From: Streptomyces hayashii
GTDB lineage: Bacteria > Actinomycetota > Actinomycetes > Streptomycetales > Streptomycetaceae
DNA: 64,000 nt
Direction of reading: 5' to 3'
NCBI RefSeq assembly: GCF_024539815.1
Contig: NZ_JAHHIU010000084.1
Location: forward strand, 1 to 64,000
Shown: positions 7,926 to 16,608 of the stretch, piece by piece
Numbering within the stretch: position 1 is the stretch's first letter
Layout: each line of letters starts with the position of its first letter
Made by a program: the position numbers and the translations under genes
The notes under the pieces: model-generated
Seen by the model: the letters and a program-made list of their open reading frames with translations, nothing else
The model's database searches: none
Told to the model about the DNA's origin: nothing

Positions 7926-10900
7926 GACTGCACCGGCTCGACCTGACCGCCTTCGGCCCCTTCGGCGGCTCCCAGAGCGTCGACTTCGACGAGCTCTCCG
8001 CCGCCGGCCTCTTCCTGCTGCACGGGCCGACGGGCGCGGGCAAGACCTCGGTCCTGGACGCCGTGTGCTACGCCCTGTACGGCTCCGTGCCGGGCGCCCG
8101 GCAGAGCGGCCAGGGCGCGACCCTGCGCAGCGACCACGCGGCTCCCGGCACGCGCACCGAGGTCACCCTCGAACTCACCGTCGCAGGACGCCGGTTGGAG
8201 GTCGCCCGGCAGCCGCCCTGGGAGCGGCCCAAGAAGCGGGGCGCCGGCACCACGGTCGAGAAGGCCCAGAGTCTGCTGCGCGAGTACGACACGACCGCGG
8301 GCGCATGGAAGGACCTCAGCCGCTCCCACCAGGAGATCGGCGAGGAGATCACCCAGCTCCTCGGGATGAGCCGCGAGCAGTTCTGCCAGGTCGTGCTGTT
8401 GCCCCAGGGCGACTTCGCCCGCTTCCTGCGCGCCGACGCCGAGGCGCGGGGCCGGTTGCTGGGCCGGCTCTTCGACACCCGGCGGTTCGCCGAGGTCGAG
8501 AAGCGCCTCGCCGAGCGCCGGCGCGTCACCGAGGCACGCGTACGCGAGGGCGACTCCGCGCTGCTCGCCGACGCGCACCGGATGCAGCAGGCAGCCGGGG
8601 ACGCCATGGAGCTGCCCGAACTCGCCCCGGGGGAGCCGGGCCTGGCCGAGGCGGTGCTCCGCGCGGCCGCCGTCGCCCGCAGCACCGCCCGCGAACTGCT
8701 GACGACCGCGCACGTCCGGCGCCTCGCCGCCGAGTCCGAGCAGGCCGCAGCCGAGCGTGCGCTCGCCGGCGTCCGGGAACGCCACCGGCTGCAACGGCGG
8801 TTCGCCGAGGCGCGGGAGCGGGCCGCGGCGCTGGAGGAGCGGGCCGGGGCCCACCGGGAGGCGCAGGCGCGCATGGAGCGGGCGCGCAAGGCCGAGGCGG
8901 TGGCGCCGGCGCTTGAGCTGCGCGAGGCCGCCGAAGCCGAGCACGAGGGGGCGAGCGCGCGGGCGGCCCGCGCGCGTGCCCTGCTCCCGGAGCGGTTCGC
9001 CGACCTGGGGGCCGCCGGGCTCGCCGCCGCCGCACGCCGGGCCGCCGAGGAGCTGGGCGGTCTGGAGTCCGCCCGCCGGGGCGAGCGGCGGCTGGCCGAC
9101 CTCGCCGTCGAGCGGACCGACCTGGACCGTCGGGAACGCGACGACGAGGACGTCCTGACGGAGGCCGAGGCCTGGCTCACGGGCTGGGACGCCGTCCGCA
9201 CGGAACTGCGGGCCCGCATCGAAGGCGCCCAGGAGGCCGCCACCCGCGCCGAACAGCTCGACGGCCGGCGCGAGTCCGCACGGCGGCGACTGGAGGCCGC
9301 CCGGCGGCGCGACGGGCTGACCGCCGACCTGGAGGCCGCCACCCGCGCCGCCCTCGCCGCACGCGAACGGACGCAGTCGGCCCGCGAGCACTGGCTCGAC
9401 GTCAAGGAACAGCGCCTCAACGGCATCGCCGCCGAACTGGCCGCCACCCTCGTCGAGGGCGAACCCTGCACGGTCTGCGGCGCCACCGAGCACCCCGCGC
9501 CCGCCCGCAAGGTCGCCGGGCACGTCGACCGCGAGGCCGAGGAGCGGGCGCTCACCGCCTATCAGCACGCCGAGGAAGGCCAGGCCGAGGGCGAGCGCGC
9601 CCTCGGCCTCCTGAGGGAGGCGCTCGCCGCCGCCACGGCCGAGGCGGGCGACACCCCGGCGGACCGTCTCGCCGCCGAGGCGCTGGAGACGGAGCAGGCC
9701 TATGCGCAGGCCCGCCGGGAGGCTTCGGCGCTGCACCCCGCGCGCGAGGAACTGCGCCAGGCCGAGCAGGAGCACGAACGCCGTACCCAAGCGCAGCGTG
9801 AGGCCGCTGTCAGGACCGCCTCCCGGGTGGGCCAGCGCGAGCGCCTGGAGCGCGAACGGCTCACCCTGGAGGAGGAGTTGACGCGGGCCAGAGGGACGGC
9901 GGACAGCGTCTCGGCGCGGGCCGCCCAGCTGGAGCGCCGGGCGGCGCTGCTCACCGAGGCGGCCGAGAGCGCCCGCGCCGCCGAGGAGAGCGCCCAACGC
10001 CTCAAGGCCGCCGACGGACGCCTGGACGAGGCCGCGTTCCGGGCCGGCTTCGACACCCCGCAGGCCGCTGCCGCCGCCCTCCTCGACGACACCGCCCACC
10101 GCGAGCTGCAACGACGCCTGGACGCCCGGCAGTCGGAGGAGGCCGCGGTGCGGGCCGCCCTCGCCGAACCCGACGCCGTGGCCGCGGCCGGGCAGCCTCC
10201 CGCCGATCCGGCCGGCGCCGAACGGGCGGCGGCCGAGGCGGCCGAACGGCTGCGCGAGGCCGCCTCCGCCCAGGACGCGGCGGCCCGCCGCTGCGCCGAA
10301 CTCGACCGGCTGTCCGCGCGCGCGGAGAGCGGCGTACGCGGGCTCGCCCCGCTGCGCGAGGAGTACGACCGGGTGGCCCGCCTGGCCGGCCTCGCCGCAG
10401 GCACCTCCGCGGACAACGAGCGCAGGATGCGCCTGGAGGCCTACGTCCTGGCCGCCCGGCTCGAACAGGTGGCCGCCGCCGCGACCGCCCGGCTGCAGCG
10501 CATGTCGGCCGGGCGGTACACCCTGGTCCACTCCGACGACCGGGCCGGCCGCGGCCGCAGCGGCCTCGGGCTGCACGTCGTCGACGCCTGGACCGGCCGC
10601 GAGCGGGACACGGCCACGCTGTCGGGCGGCGAGACCTTCTTCGCCTCGCTCGCCCTGGCCCTCGGCCTCGCGGACGTGGTCACCGACGAGGCCGGCGGGG
10701 TCCGGCTCGACACCCTCTTCATCGACGAGGGGTTCGGCAGCCTCGACGACCAGACGCTCGACGAGGTCCTCGACGTCCTCGACTCCCTGCGCGAACGCGA
10801 CCGCAGCGTCGGCATCGTCAGCCATGTGGGTGACCTGCGCCGCCGCATCCACGCCCAGCTGGAGGTCGTCAAGGGCCGGTCGGGGTCGACGGTGCGGCTG

Positions 10901-10945
10901 CGGGGCTACCGGCCGAGCGGGCGGCGGGGGAGCGGTGAGGAGTAG
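7922..10945 (+). CDS. sbcC: Nuclease SbcCD subunit C (SMC-like ATPase)
   Basis: 1,007 residues. The N-terminal Walker A GPTGAGKTS (residues 35-43) is followed by long coiled coils, with a CxxC zinc hook (CTVC, about residue 516) at the apex. The C-terminal ATPase half has LSGGE (about residue 900) and Walker B LFIDEGFGSLD (about 933). This is the Rad50-like partner of SbcD and bridges DNA ends in repair. The last 40 nt overlap the 3' end of the convergent Lrp-family gene. Confidence 0.96.
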   Translation: MRLHRLDLTAFGPFGGSQSVDFDELSAAGLFLLHGPTGAGKTSVLDAVCYALYGSVPGARQSGQGATLRSDHAAPGTRTEVTLELTVAGRRLEVARQPPWERPKKRGAGTTVEKAQSLLREYDTTAGAWKDLSRSHQEIGEEITQLLGMSREQFCQVVLLPQGDFARFLRADAEARGRLLGRLFDTRRFAEVEKRLAERRRVTEARVREGDSALLADAHRMQQAAGDAMELPELAPGEPGLAEAVLRAAAVARSTARELLTTAHVRRLAAESEQAAAERALAGVRERHRLQRRFAEARERAAALEERAGAHREAQARMERARKAEAVAPALELREAAEAEHEGASARAARARALLPERFADLGAAGLAAAARRAAEELGGLESARRGERRLADLAVERTDLDRRERDDEDVLTEAEAWLTGWDAVRTELRARIEGAQEAATRAEQLDGRRESARRRLEAARRRDGLTADLEAATRAALAARERTQSAREHWLDVKEQRLNGIAAELAATLVEGEPCTVCGATEHPAPARKVAGHVDREAEERALTAYQHAEEGQAEGERALGLLREALAAATAEAGDTPADRLAAEALETEQAYAQARREASALHPAREELRQAEQEHERRTQAQREAAVRTASRVGQRERLERERLTLEEELTRARGTADSVSARAAQLERRAALLTEAAESARAAEESAQRLKAADGRLDEAAFRAGFDTPQAAAAALLDDTAHRELQRRLDARQSEEAAVRAALAEPDAVAAAGQPPADPAGAERAAAEAAERLREAASAQDAAARRCAELDRLSARAESGVRGLAPLREEYDRVARLAGLAAGTSADNERRMRLEAYVLAARLEQVAAAATARLQRMSAGRYTLVHSDDRAGRGRSGLGLHVVDAWTGRERDTATLSGGETFFASLALALGLADVVTDEAGGVRLDTLFIDEGFGSLDDQTLDEVLDVLDSLRERDRSVGIVSHVGDLRRRIHAQLEVVKGRSGSTVRLRGYRPSGRRGSGEE

Positions 10946-11352
10946 ACCACGCTGGTGGTGACGGATCCGAGAGCGCCGATCTTCCCCGACACCTCCTCCA
11001 GATGGCGCATCGACCGGGCGGTGACCTTGATGACGAAGCAGTCGTCGCCCGTCACGTGGTGCGCCTCCAGGATCTCGGGAGTGACGGCCACCAGGTCATG
11101 GAACGGCTTGTAGTTCCCGTTGGGATAGCGCAGCCGCACGAACGCCAGGATCGGCAGCCCCAGCCGCTCGGGGTCCACGACGGCCGCGTACCCCTGGATG
11201 ACGCCCGCCTCCTCCAGCCGTCGCACCCGCTCGGTGACGGCGCTCGGCGACATCGCCACGGCGCGCGCCAGGTCGGCGAAACTGGCCCGCCCCTCGCGCT
11301 GGAGGACTTCCAGAATGCGCCAGTCGGTGGCGTCCGGGGAATACACGGTCAT
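10906..11352 (-). CDS. Lrp/AsnC-family regulator
   Basis: 148 residues from ATG 11352. The N-terminal helix-turn-helix (ILEVLQREGRASFADLARAV...MSPSAVTERVRRLEEAGVI) is followed by the RAM ligand-binding domain (ILAFVRLR, VTGDDCFVIKV, SVVYSS). Such regulators sense an amino acid and control neighbouring genes; here the divergent rhodanese gene is the natural target. No strong ribosome site precedes the ATG. Its 3' end runs into the end of sbcC. Confidence 0.9.
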   Translation of the reverse strand: MTVYSPDATDWRILEVLQREGRASFADLARAVAMSPSAVTERVRRLEEAGVIQGYAAVVDPERLGLPILAFVRLRYPNGNYKPFHDLVAVTPEILEAHHVTGDDCFVIKVTARSMRHLEEVSGKIGALGSVTTSVVYSSPLPRRPLGR

Positions 11353-11427
11353 CCTGGAGGAGTAGCAGAGGAAACCCCGGTCCGACAAGACATACGCCGT
11401 GGAACACCCCTTCAGGGAGCGCGTGAC

Positions 11428-11447
11428 CGACCGTAGATTTCCGGTCG
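11428..11447. promoter_or_regulatory. Possible Lrp operator in the divergent promoter
   Basis: CGACCG (11428-11433) and CGGTCG (11442-11447) form a 6-bp inverted repeat around an AT-richer centre, midway between the divergent Lrp-family and rhodanese genes. Its position suits autoregulation and control of the rhodanese. No experimental or comparative support is available from this sequence alone. Confidence 0.3.
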
Positions 11448-11475
11448 TCGACCACCACCACCGAGAGGCCCTGCG

Positions 11476-11964
11476 ATGACCGCCGCCCACAGCGAGACCG
11501 AAACGAACCCCGTCCTGCGTGTCGCCCCCGCCGCTCCCGCCCGGGCCGCGGCCCACTTCCGGGCGAGCCTCGCCTTTCACGCCGACGTCTCCGACGTGGC
11601 CGCGGCCCTGGCGGCCGGCGGCGACCCCGGGTTCGTCGTCCTGGACTCACGCTCCACCCAGGCGTGGGACCAGGGGCACGTCCCGGGCGCCGTGCACCTG
11701 CCCACCGCGCTCATCCCCGAGCAGGCGGAGCAAGTCCTCGACAAGGGCGTCCCGGTCGTGACGTACTGCTGGGGACCGGGCTGCAACGGCGCCACCCGGG
11801 CCTCCCTCGCGCTCGCCGAACTCGGCTACCGGGTCAAGGAGATGCTCGGCGGCTTCGAGTACTGGGCGCGCGAGGGCTTCGGCTACGAGACCTGGCGGGG
11901 AACGGAGCAGCGTGACGCCGACCCGCTCACGGCCCCCGCGGACGGGGCCGCGTGCGGCTGCTGA
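11476..11964 (+). CDS. Rhodanese-domain sulfurtransferase-like protein
   Basis: 162 residues with a single rhodanese domain: VVLDSRSTQAWDQGHVPGAVHLP is the CH2A/CDC25-like entry motif, and the active-site loop CWGPGCNGATRAS carries a cysteine in the usual position (C at the start of the loop). Rhodaneses move sulfane sulfur to acceptors such as cyanide or thiols. The C-terminus ends in Cys-Gly-Cys. It lies divergent from an Lrp-family regulator, which suggests control by an amino acid, perhaps a sulfur one. Confidence 0.85.
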   Translation: MTAAHSETETNPVLRVAPAAPARAAAHFRASLAFHADVSDVAAALAAGGDPGFVVLDSRSTQAWDQGHVPGAVHLPTALIPEQAEQVLDKGVPVVTYCWGPGCNGATRASLALAELGYRVKEMLGGFEYWAREGFGYETWRGTEQRDADPLTAPADGAACGC

Positions 11965-11976
11965 CCGCCGGAGGGC

Positions 11977-12000
11977 GCCCGGGGCCACCGCGGCCCGGGC
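11977..12000. terminator. GC hairpin between convergent genes
   Basis: GCCCGGG (11977-11983) and CCCGGGC (11994-12000) form a 7-bp stem with a 10-nt loop in the 43-nt gap between the convergent rhodanese and ATP-grasp genes. It could stop transcription from both sides. Confidence 0.45.
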
Positions 12001-12007
12001 CGCCCGG

Positions 12008-12802
12008 TCAGTCCCGGACCACTTCCGGGGCCGGCCGGAGGAAGCGCCGGTCCGCCGTCGCGAACTCGCTCTCGGGGCGTGCCGCGTGCAGGACGACGTC
12101 CAGCGCGGCGTCCGCGTCGCACGCGTAATGGCCGCTCGCCCAGGCCGCGTTGGCCTCCACGACGGCCCACCCGGCGCCGTCGATCAGCCCGACGTCCACG
12201 ACGACCGCGCTCGGCAGTCCCGTCCCGGCCAGCCGCCCGGCGAAGGCGAGCACCTCGGCGCGACGCGGGTCCCGCTCCAGCGGGACGACGTCCAGATCGC
12301 CCCCGGTCGCGTAACGGCTGCCGGTGCGGACCTCGCCGTCCCGCAGGAACAGCCGGTACTCGGCGCCGAACGTCACGATGTCGCTGACCAGCACCGGTTC
12401 CGTGTCGTCGACCGCGTCCGACCCGGGCAGCCCGCTGCCGTCCCGGTACACCCGCGCGGGGAAGCTCTTGTCGTTCGGCGGCTTCACGAACGCGGGCCGG
12501 CGCAGTGCGCGCGCCTGAGCGATCGTGGTGAACCCGACCTCGCGCAGGGTGAGTTCGTACGGCAGCCGGGCCAGCCAGTCCTGCGGCGCCTCCAGCAGAC
12601 CGAGCCCCAGCTCCCGTGCGACCGCGTCCGCGAACAGGGGGCCGGAGTAGAGCGAGGCGGCCGGAGCCGCACGCCACCGCGGCGGCACCCGCCAGTCGCG
12701 CAGCGTCTCCACGCGCGCCCCGCGCCGCCGGGCCGCGTCCGCGAAGGCGTGGCCCGTCGCCGTGACGCGCGGGGAGAGGAACAGGGTTCGCGAGGTGCTC
12801 AT
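12008..12802 (-). CDS. ATP-grasp domain protein
   Basis: 264 residues from ATG 12802. It has an N-terminal pre-ATP-grasp region, then FVKPPNDKSFPARVY (the ATP-grasp lysine strand), EPVLVSDIVTFGAEYRLFLRDGEV, and the metal-ligand strand VVDVGLIDGAGWAVVEANAAWASGHY, whose Glu and Asn are the usual Mg-ATP ligands. This pattern fits the DUF4343-type ATP-grasp proteins, whose ligation substrate is unknown. No Shine-Dalgarno sequence is visible before the ATG. The gene is isolated between a rhodanese and a DUF885 gene. Confidence 0.75.
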   Translation of the reverse strand: MSTSRTLFLSPRVTATGHAFADAARRRGARVETLRDWRVPPRWRAAPAASLYSGPLFADAVARELGLGLLEAPQDWLARLPYELTLREVGFTTIAQARALRRPAFVKPPNDKSFPARVYRDGSGLPGSDAVDDTEPVLVSDIVTFGAEYRLFLRDGEVRTGSRYATGGDLDVVPLERDPRRAEVLAFAGRLAGTGLPSAVVVDVGLIDGAGWAVVEANAAWASGHYACDADAALDVVLHAARPESEFATADRRFLRPAPEVVRD

Positions 12803-12875
12803 GGGAGGAGCGTGGCGCACGGACGGCCCGCAGGACAGCGGATTTCCGCCGCCCCGCGGGCCGGACCGAGGCCGG

Positions 12876-14567
12876 TCAGAGCCGGGCCAGCTCGTCCACC
12901 AGGTCGTCGAGACCCAGCGAACCCTGCGAAAGGGCCGCCATGTGCCAGGACTTGAGGTCGAAGGCGTCGCCATGGCGCTCGCGGGCCTTCTCCCGGCCCA
13001 GCAGCCAGGCCCGTTCGCCGAGCTTGTAGCCGATCGCCTGGCCGGGGATCGAGAGATAACGGGTCAGCTCGCTCTCGACGAAGTCCGCCGGACGGCTGCT
13101 GTGCACGCCGAAGAACTCCTGGGCCAGCTCCGGGGTCCAGCGCTCGCCCGGGTGGAACGGCGAGTCGGCCGGGATCTCCAGCTCCAGGTGCATGCCGATG
13201 TCGACGATGACGCGCACCGCGCGCATCATCTGCGCGTCCAGGTAGCCCAGCCGCTGCTCGGCGTCCGCGAGGAAGCCGAGCTCGTCCATCAGACGCTCCG
13301 CGTACAGCGCCCAGCCCTCGGCGTTGGCGCTGACGATGCCGACGGTGGCCTGGTAGCGGCAGAGGTCACCGGCGACGTGCGCCCACTGCGCCAGCTGGAG
13401 ATGGTGGCCCGGGACGCCCTCGTGGTACCAGGTGGAGACGAGGTCGTACACGGGAAAGCGGGTCTCGCCCATGGTGGGCAGCCAGGTGCGGCCCGGCCGT
13501 GAGAAGTCCTCCGAGGGAGCCGTGTAGTACGGGGCGGCCGCGCTGCCGGCCGGGGCGATCTTCGACTCCACCTTCCGTACCCGCTCGGCGAGTTCGAAGT
13601 GGGTGCCGTCGAGCGACTCGATCGCCTGGTCCATCAGGCCCTGCAGCCAGTCCCGGACCTCGTCCACGCCCTCGATGTGCCGGCCGTGCTCGTCGAGATG
13701 CGCCAGCGCCACCCAGGGCGTCCGGGCCCCCGGCAGAATCTTCTCGGCCTCCTTCTCCATCTCGCCGAGCAGCCGGTGGTATTCCGCCCAGCCGTACGCG
13801 TACGCCTCGTCGAGGTCGAGGTCCGTGCCGTTGTAGTAGCGCGCCCAGCGGGCGTAGCGCTCCCGGCCCACGGTCTCCGGCGCGCCCTCGGCGGTCGGCG
13901 CGTACACGTCGCGCAGCCAGTCCCGCAGCTCCACGACCGCCGCGGTGGCCCCGCGGGCGGCCTCGTCCAGTTCGGCGCGCCGCGCCTCGGGTCCCGTGGC
14001 CACGAAACCCTCGAACCAGCCACGCCCGTCGTCGTCCGGGTCCGACCACTGCGTGAGCTGCTCCACGAACGTGGCGGTCGGCCGCGGCGCCGCGTACAGC
14101 TTGCGCTCCAGGCCGAGCGTCAGGGACTCCCGGTAGCCCGCGAGGGCCGTGGGGACCGCGCGCAGCCGCTCGGCGATCGCCGCCCAGTCCTCGTCGGTCC
14201 GGTTGGGCGTCACCGTGAACACCTCGCGCACATGATGCGCGGGCGTGGACATGTTGCCGACGGCGCGCAGCCCCTCGTCGGCCTCGTGCACACCCAGTTC
14301 CGCGGTCAGACGCTCACGCAGCAGACGGGCGCACCGGCGCTCGATGTCACTGTCCGCACCGGGCCTTCGCTCCGCCTCGTCGAGCTTGGTCAGGGTGTCC
14401 CTCGCGAGCCGCGCGAGCGCCTCCTGGCCCTTGGGCGAGTAGTCGGGCAGCCGGCTCGAACTCTCCTGCACGCCGAGGTAGGTGCCGGTCACCGGGTCGA
14501 GGGCGATGAGGTCGTCGACATACGCGTCGGCGACCTCGCGGGGCAGCGGGTCGTTGGTCTGTGACAT
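12876..14567 (-). CDS. DUF885 family protein, putative zinc peptidase
   Basis: 563 residues from ATG 14567. The thermolysin-like zinc motif HEGVPGHHLQ lies near residue 375, in the sequence context FPVYDLVSTWYHEGVPGHH found across the family, and the downstream glutamate block (SANAEGWALYAERLMDE) supplies the third ligand. C-terminal ELTRYLSIPGQAIGYKLGE is also a family hallmark. Members are predicted gluzincin-type peptidases with no signal peptide here, so a cytoplasmic role is expected. The substrate is unknown. Confidence 0.85.
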   Translation of the reverse strand: MSQTNDPLPREVADAYVDDLIALDPVTGTYLGVQESSSRLPDYSPKGQEALARLARDTLTKLDEAERRPGADSDIERRCARLLRERLTAELGVHEADEGLRAVGNMSTPAHHVREVFTVTPNRTDEDWAAIAERLRAVPTALAGYRESLTLGLERKLYAAPRPTATFVEQLTQWSDPDDDGRGWFEGFVATGPEARRAELDEAARGATAAVVELRDWLRDVYAPTAEGAPETVGRERYARWARYYNGTDLDLDEAYAYGWAEYHRLLGEMEKEAEKILPGARTPWVALAHLDEHGRHIEGVDEVRDWLQGLMDQAIESLDGTHFELAERVRKVESKIAPAGSAAAPYYTAPSEDFSRPGRTWLPTMGETRFPVYDLVSTWYHEGVPGHHLQLAQWAHVAGDLCRYQATVGIVSANAEGWALYAERLMDELGFLADAEQRLGYLDAQMMRAVRVIVDIGMHLELEIPADSPFHPGERWTPELAQEFFGVHSSRPADFVESELTRYLSIPGQAIGYKLGERAWLLGREKARERHGDAFDLKSWHMAALSQGSLGLDDLVDELARL

Positions 14568-14636
14568 GCGCCCCATCCTCGTACGGGTCGACGGCGCGCG
14601 TCTCGGCGTTTGTCCTGAAGCCGTCGGCAAAGCCCC

Positions 14637-15131
14637 TCACGGGGTCGGGCCCGAGGCCGTGGCGGGCGGCAGCAGCGGCCCGCACTCCCACTGCTGGAAT
14701 ATCAGCCGGGTCTCGACGCGCGCCACCTCCCGCTGCGAGGTGAACTCGTCGAGCACGAGCCGTTGCAGATCGGCCATGTCCGCGACGGCGACATGGACGA
14801 GATAGTCGTCGGGCCCGGTGAGGTGGAAGACCGTCAGCGCCTCCGGCAGCGCCCGGATCCGCTCTACGAACGGGCCGACCAGCTCCCGGCGATGGGGTCT
14901 GACCTGCACGGACAGCAGCGCCTGGAGTCCGCGCCCCAGCTTGGCCGGATCGAGCCGCAGCTGATGTCCGAGGATCACCCCGCTGCGGCGAAGCCGCGTC
15001 ACCCGGTCCAGGCAGGTCGAGGGCGCGACGCCGACCTGCGCGGCGAGGTCGCGGTAGGTGGCCCGGGCGTCGTTCTGCAGCAGCCGCAGCAGCTGGAGAT
15101 CGACCGGGTCCAGTACGACGGATTCGGCCAT
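14637..15131 (-). CDS. Lrp/AsnC-family regulator
   Basis: 164 residues. N-terminal helix-turn-helix (LLRLLQNDARATYRDLAAQVGVAPSTCLDRV) and a RAM domain (LLSVQVRPH, FHLTGPDDYLVHVAV). It is divergent from a methionine gamma-lyase-like gene with only about 40-60 nt between starts. This is the classic arrangement for an Lrp-type activator of amino-acid catabolism, so methionine or a related amino acid is a likely effector (inference). Confidence 0.92.
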   Translation of the reverse strand: MAESVVLDPVDLQLLRLLQNDARATYRDLAAQVGVAPSTCLDRVTRLRRSGVILGHQLRLDPAKLGRGLQALLSVQVRPHRRELVGPFVERIRALPEALTVFHLTGPDDYLVHVAVADMADLQRLVLDEFTSQREVARVETRLIFQQWECGPLLPPATASGPTP

Positions 15132-15191
15132 CGGCCGAACGTAGCACGGCTTCGGCACCAAAGAACCCGTGTGATGTTCACCCTGCGGTCC

Positions 15192-16445
15192 ATGGACTCA
15201 TCCGCTGCGAGCACGCACGCGTACGACGGCGTACGCACGTCTGGAGCGCCCCGCGCACTGGCCACCGAGGCCGTGCACGCGGGCCGGGACGATCTGGCCC
15301 GCCAGGGCCTGCACGCCCCGCCGATCGACCTGTCCACCACCTATCCCTCGTACGACAGCGGCGGCGAGGCGGCACGCATCGACGCGTTCGCCGCGACCGG
15401 CGCCGAGCCGGACGGCCCGCCCGTCTACGGCAGGCTGGGCAATCCGACGGTCGCCCGGTTCGAGACGGCGCTGGCCCGGCTCGAAGGCGCCGAGAGCGCG
15501 GTGGCGTTCGCCAGCGGCATGGCGGCGCTCAGCGCGGTGCTGCTGGCACGGGCCTCGACGGGGCTGCGGCACGTGGTCGCCGTGCGTCCCCTCTACGGCT
15601 GCAGCGACCATCTGCTGACCGCGGGACTGCTGGGTTCGGAGGTCACCTGGACCGACCCCGCCGGGATCGCGGACGCGCTGCGCCCGGACACCGGGCTGGT
15701 CATGGTCGAGACGCCGGCCAATCCGACGCTCGCCGAGGTCGACCTGCGGGCCGTGGCGCACGCCTGCGGGTCGGTCCCGCTGCTCGCCGACAACACCTTC
15801 GCCACGCCGGTGCTGCAACGCCCCGTGGAGCAGGGCGCGCGGCTCGTCCTGCACAGCGCCACCAAGTACCTCGGCGGTCACGGGGACGTGCTGGGAGGCG
15901 TGGTCGCCTGCGACGAGGAGTTCGCCGGGGTGCTGCGGCGGATACGGTTCGCCACCGGCGGAGTGCTCCATCCGCTGGCCGGCTATCTGCTGCTGCGCGG
16001 TCTGTCGACGCTGCCGGTGCGGGTGCGGGCCGCCTCGGCGACGGCCGCCGAACTGGCCCGGCGGCTGACCGCGGACCCGCGCGTCGCCCGCGTCCACTAC
16101 CCGCGCCTGGGCGGTGCGATGATCGCCTTCGAGGTGCACGGCGACCCGCACGAGGTGATCGCGGGCGTCCGTCTGATCACCCCGGCCGTCAGTCTGGGCA
16201 GCGTCGACACGCTCATCCAGCACCCGGCGTCGATCAGTCACCGCATCGTGGACGCGGGGGAACGCAGGGGCGCGGGCGTGAGCGACCGGCTGCTGCGGCT
16301 GTCGGTGGGGCTGGAGGACGTCGAGGACCTGTGGGACGACCTGCGGGAGGCGCTCGGCGCGGTGACCGGCGCCGACGCGGGCGCCGCCGCGGCCGGTTCC
16401 GGGGAAACGGTTCCCTCGCCGGTGCGCGCGACCGCCTCCCTCTGA
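15192..16445 (+). CDS. Methionine gamma-lyase-like PLP enzyme
   Basis: 417 residues from ATG 15192 (ATG 15174 would add six). It belongs to the Cys/Met-metabolism PLP family: YGRLGNPT, ASGMAA, ETPANPT, ADNTFATP and the Schiff-base lysine K225 in SATKYLGGHGD. The loop PLYGCSDH carries a cysteine (C137) at the position of Cys116 of methionine gamma-lyase, a residue that separates these from cystathionine lyases and synthases, so cleavage of methionine to methanethiol, ammonia and 2-oxobutyrate is the best guess. The segment between VARVHYPRL and GGAMIAFEV lacks about 20 residues usually present, and a 30-residue Ala/Gly/Pro tail is extra. Divergent from an Lrp-family regulator. Confidence 0.8.
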   Translation: MDSSAASTHAYDGVRTSGAPRALATEAVHAGRDDLARQGLHAPPIDLSTTYPSYDSGGEAARIDAFAATGAEPDGPPVYGRLGNPTVARFETALARLEGAESAVAFASGMAALSAVLLARASTGLRHVVAVRPLYGCSDHLLTAGLLGSEVTWTDPAGIADALRPDTGLVMVETPANPTLAEVDLRAVAHACGSVPLLADNTFATPVLQRPVEQGARLVLHSATKYLGGHGDVLGGVVACDEEFAGVLRRIRFATGGVLHPLAGYLLLRGLSTLPVRVRAASATAAELARRLTADPRVARVHYPRLGGAMIAFEVHGDPHEVIAGVRLITPAVSLGSVDTLIQHPASISHRIVDAGERRGAGVSDRLLRLSVGLEDVEDLWDDLREALGAVTGADAGAAAAGSGETVPSPVRATASL

Positions 16446-16464
16446 CCGCGAGGCGCGGGTGACG

Positions 16465-16550
16465 GAAGGCCGGAGGGCCGGAAGGAACACCAGGAGGGCC
16501 GAGGGAACCAGGAGGGCCGGAAGGCCGGAGGCGACCAGGAGGGCCGGCGA
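16465..16550. repeat. Short GGAGGGCCG-type direct repeats
   Basis: Variants of CCAGGAGGGCCG and GGCCGGAGG recur at least five times in 85 nt just after the methionine gamma-lyase gene. The last copy forms one arm of the terminator hairpin. Probably slippage-derived non-coding sequence. Confidence 0.6.
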
Positions 16551-16570
16551 TGTGACATCGCCGGCCCTCC
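16538..16570. terminator. Bidirectional hairpin terminator
   Basis: A perfect 16-bp inverted repeat (arms GGAGGGCCGGCGATGT and its complement, 1 nt between) lies between the convergent methionine gamma-lyase and ACT-GNAT genes. The stability and location fit a bidirectional intrinsic terminator, without a U-tract as is common in Streptomyces. Confidence 0.8.
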
Positions 16571-16608
16571 GTCGGTCACCGTGTCCGCCCGTGGCGGGGC
16601 CGGCCGGC

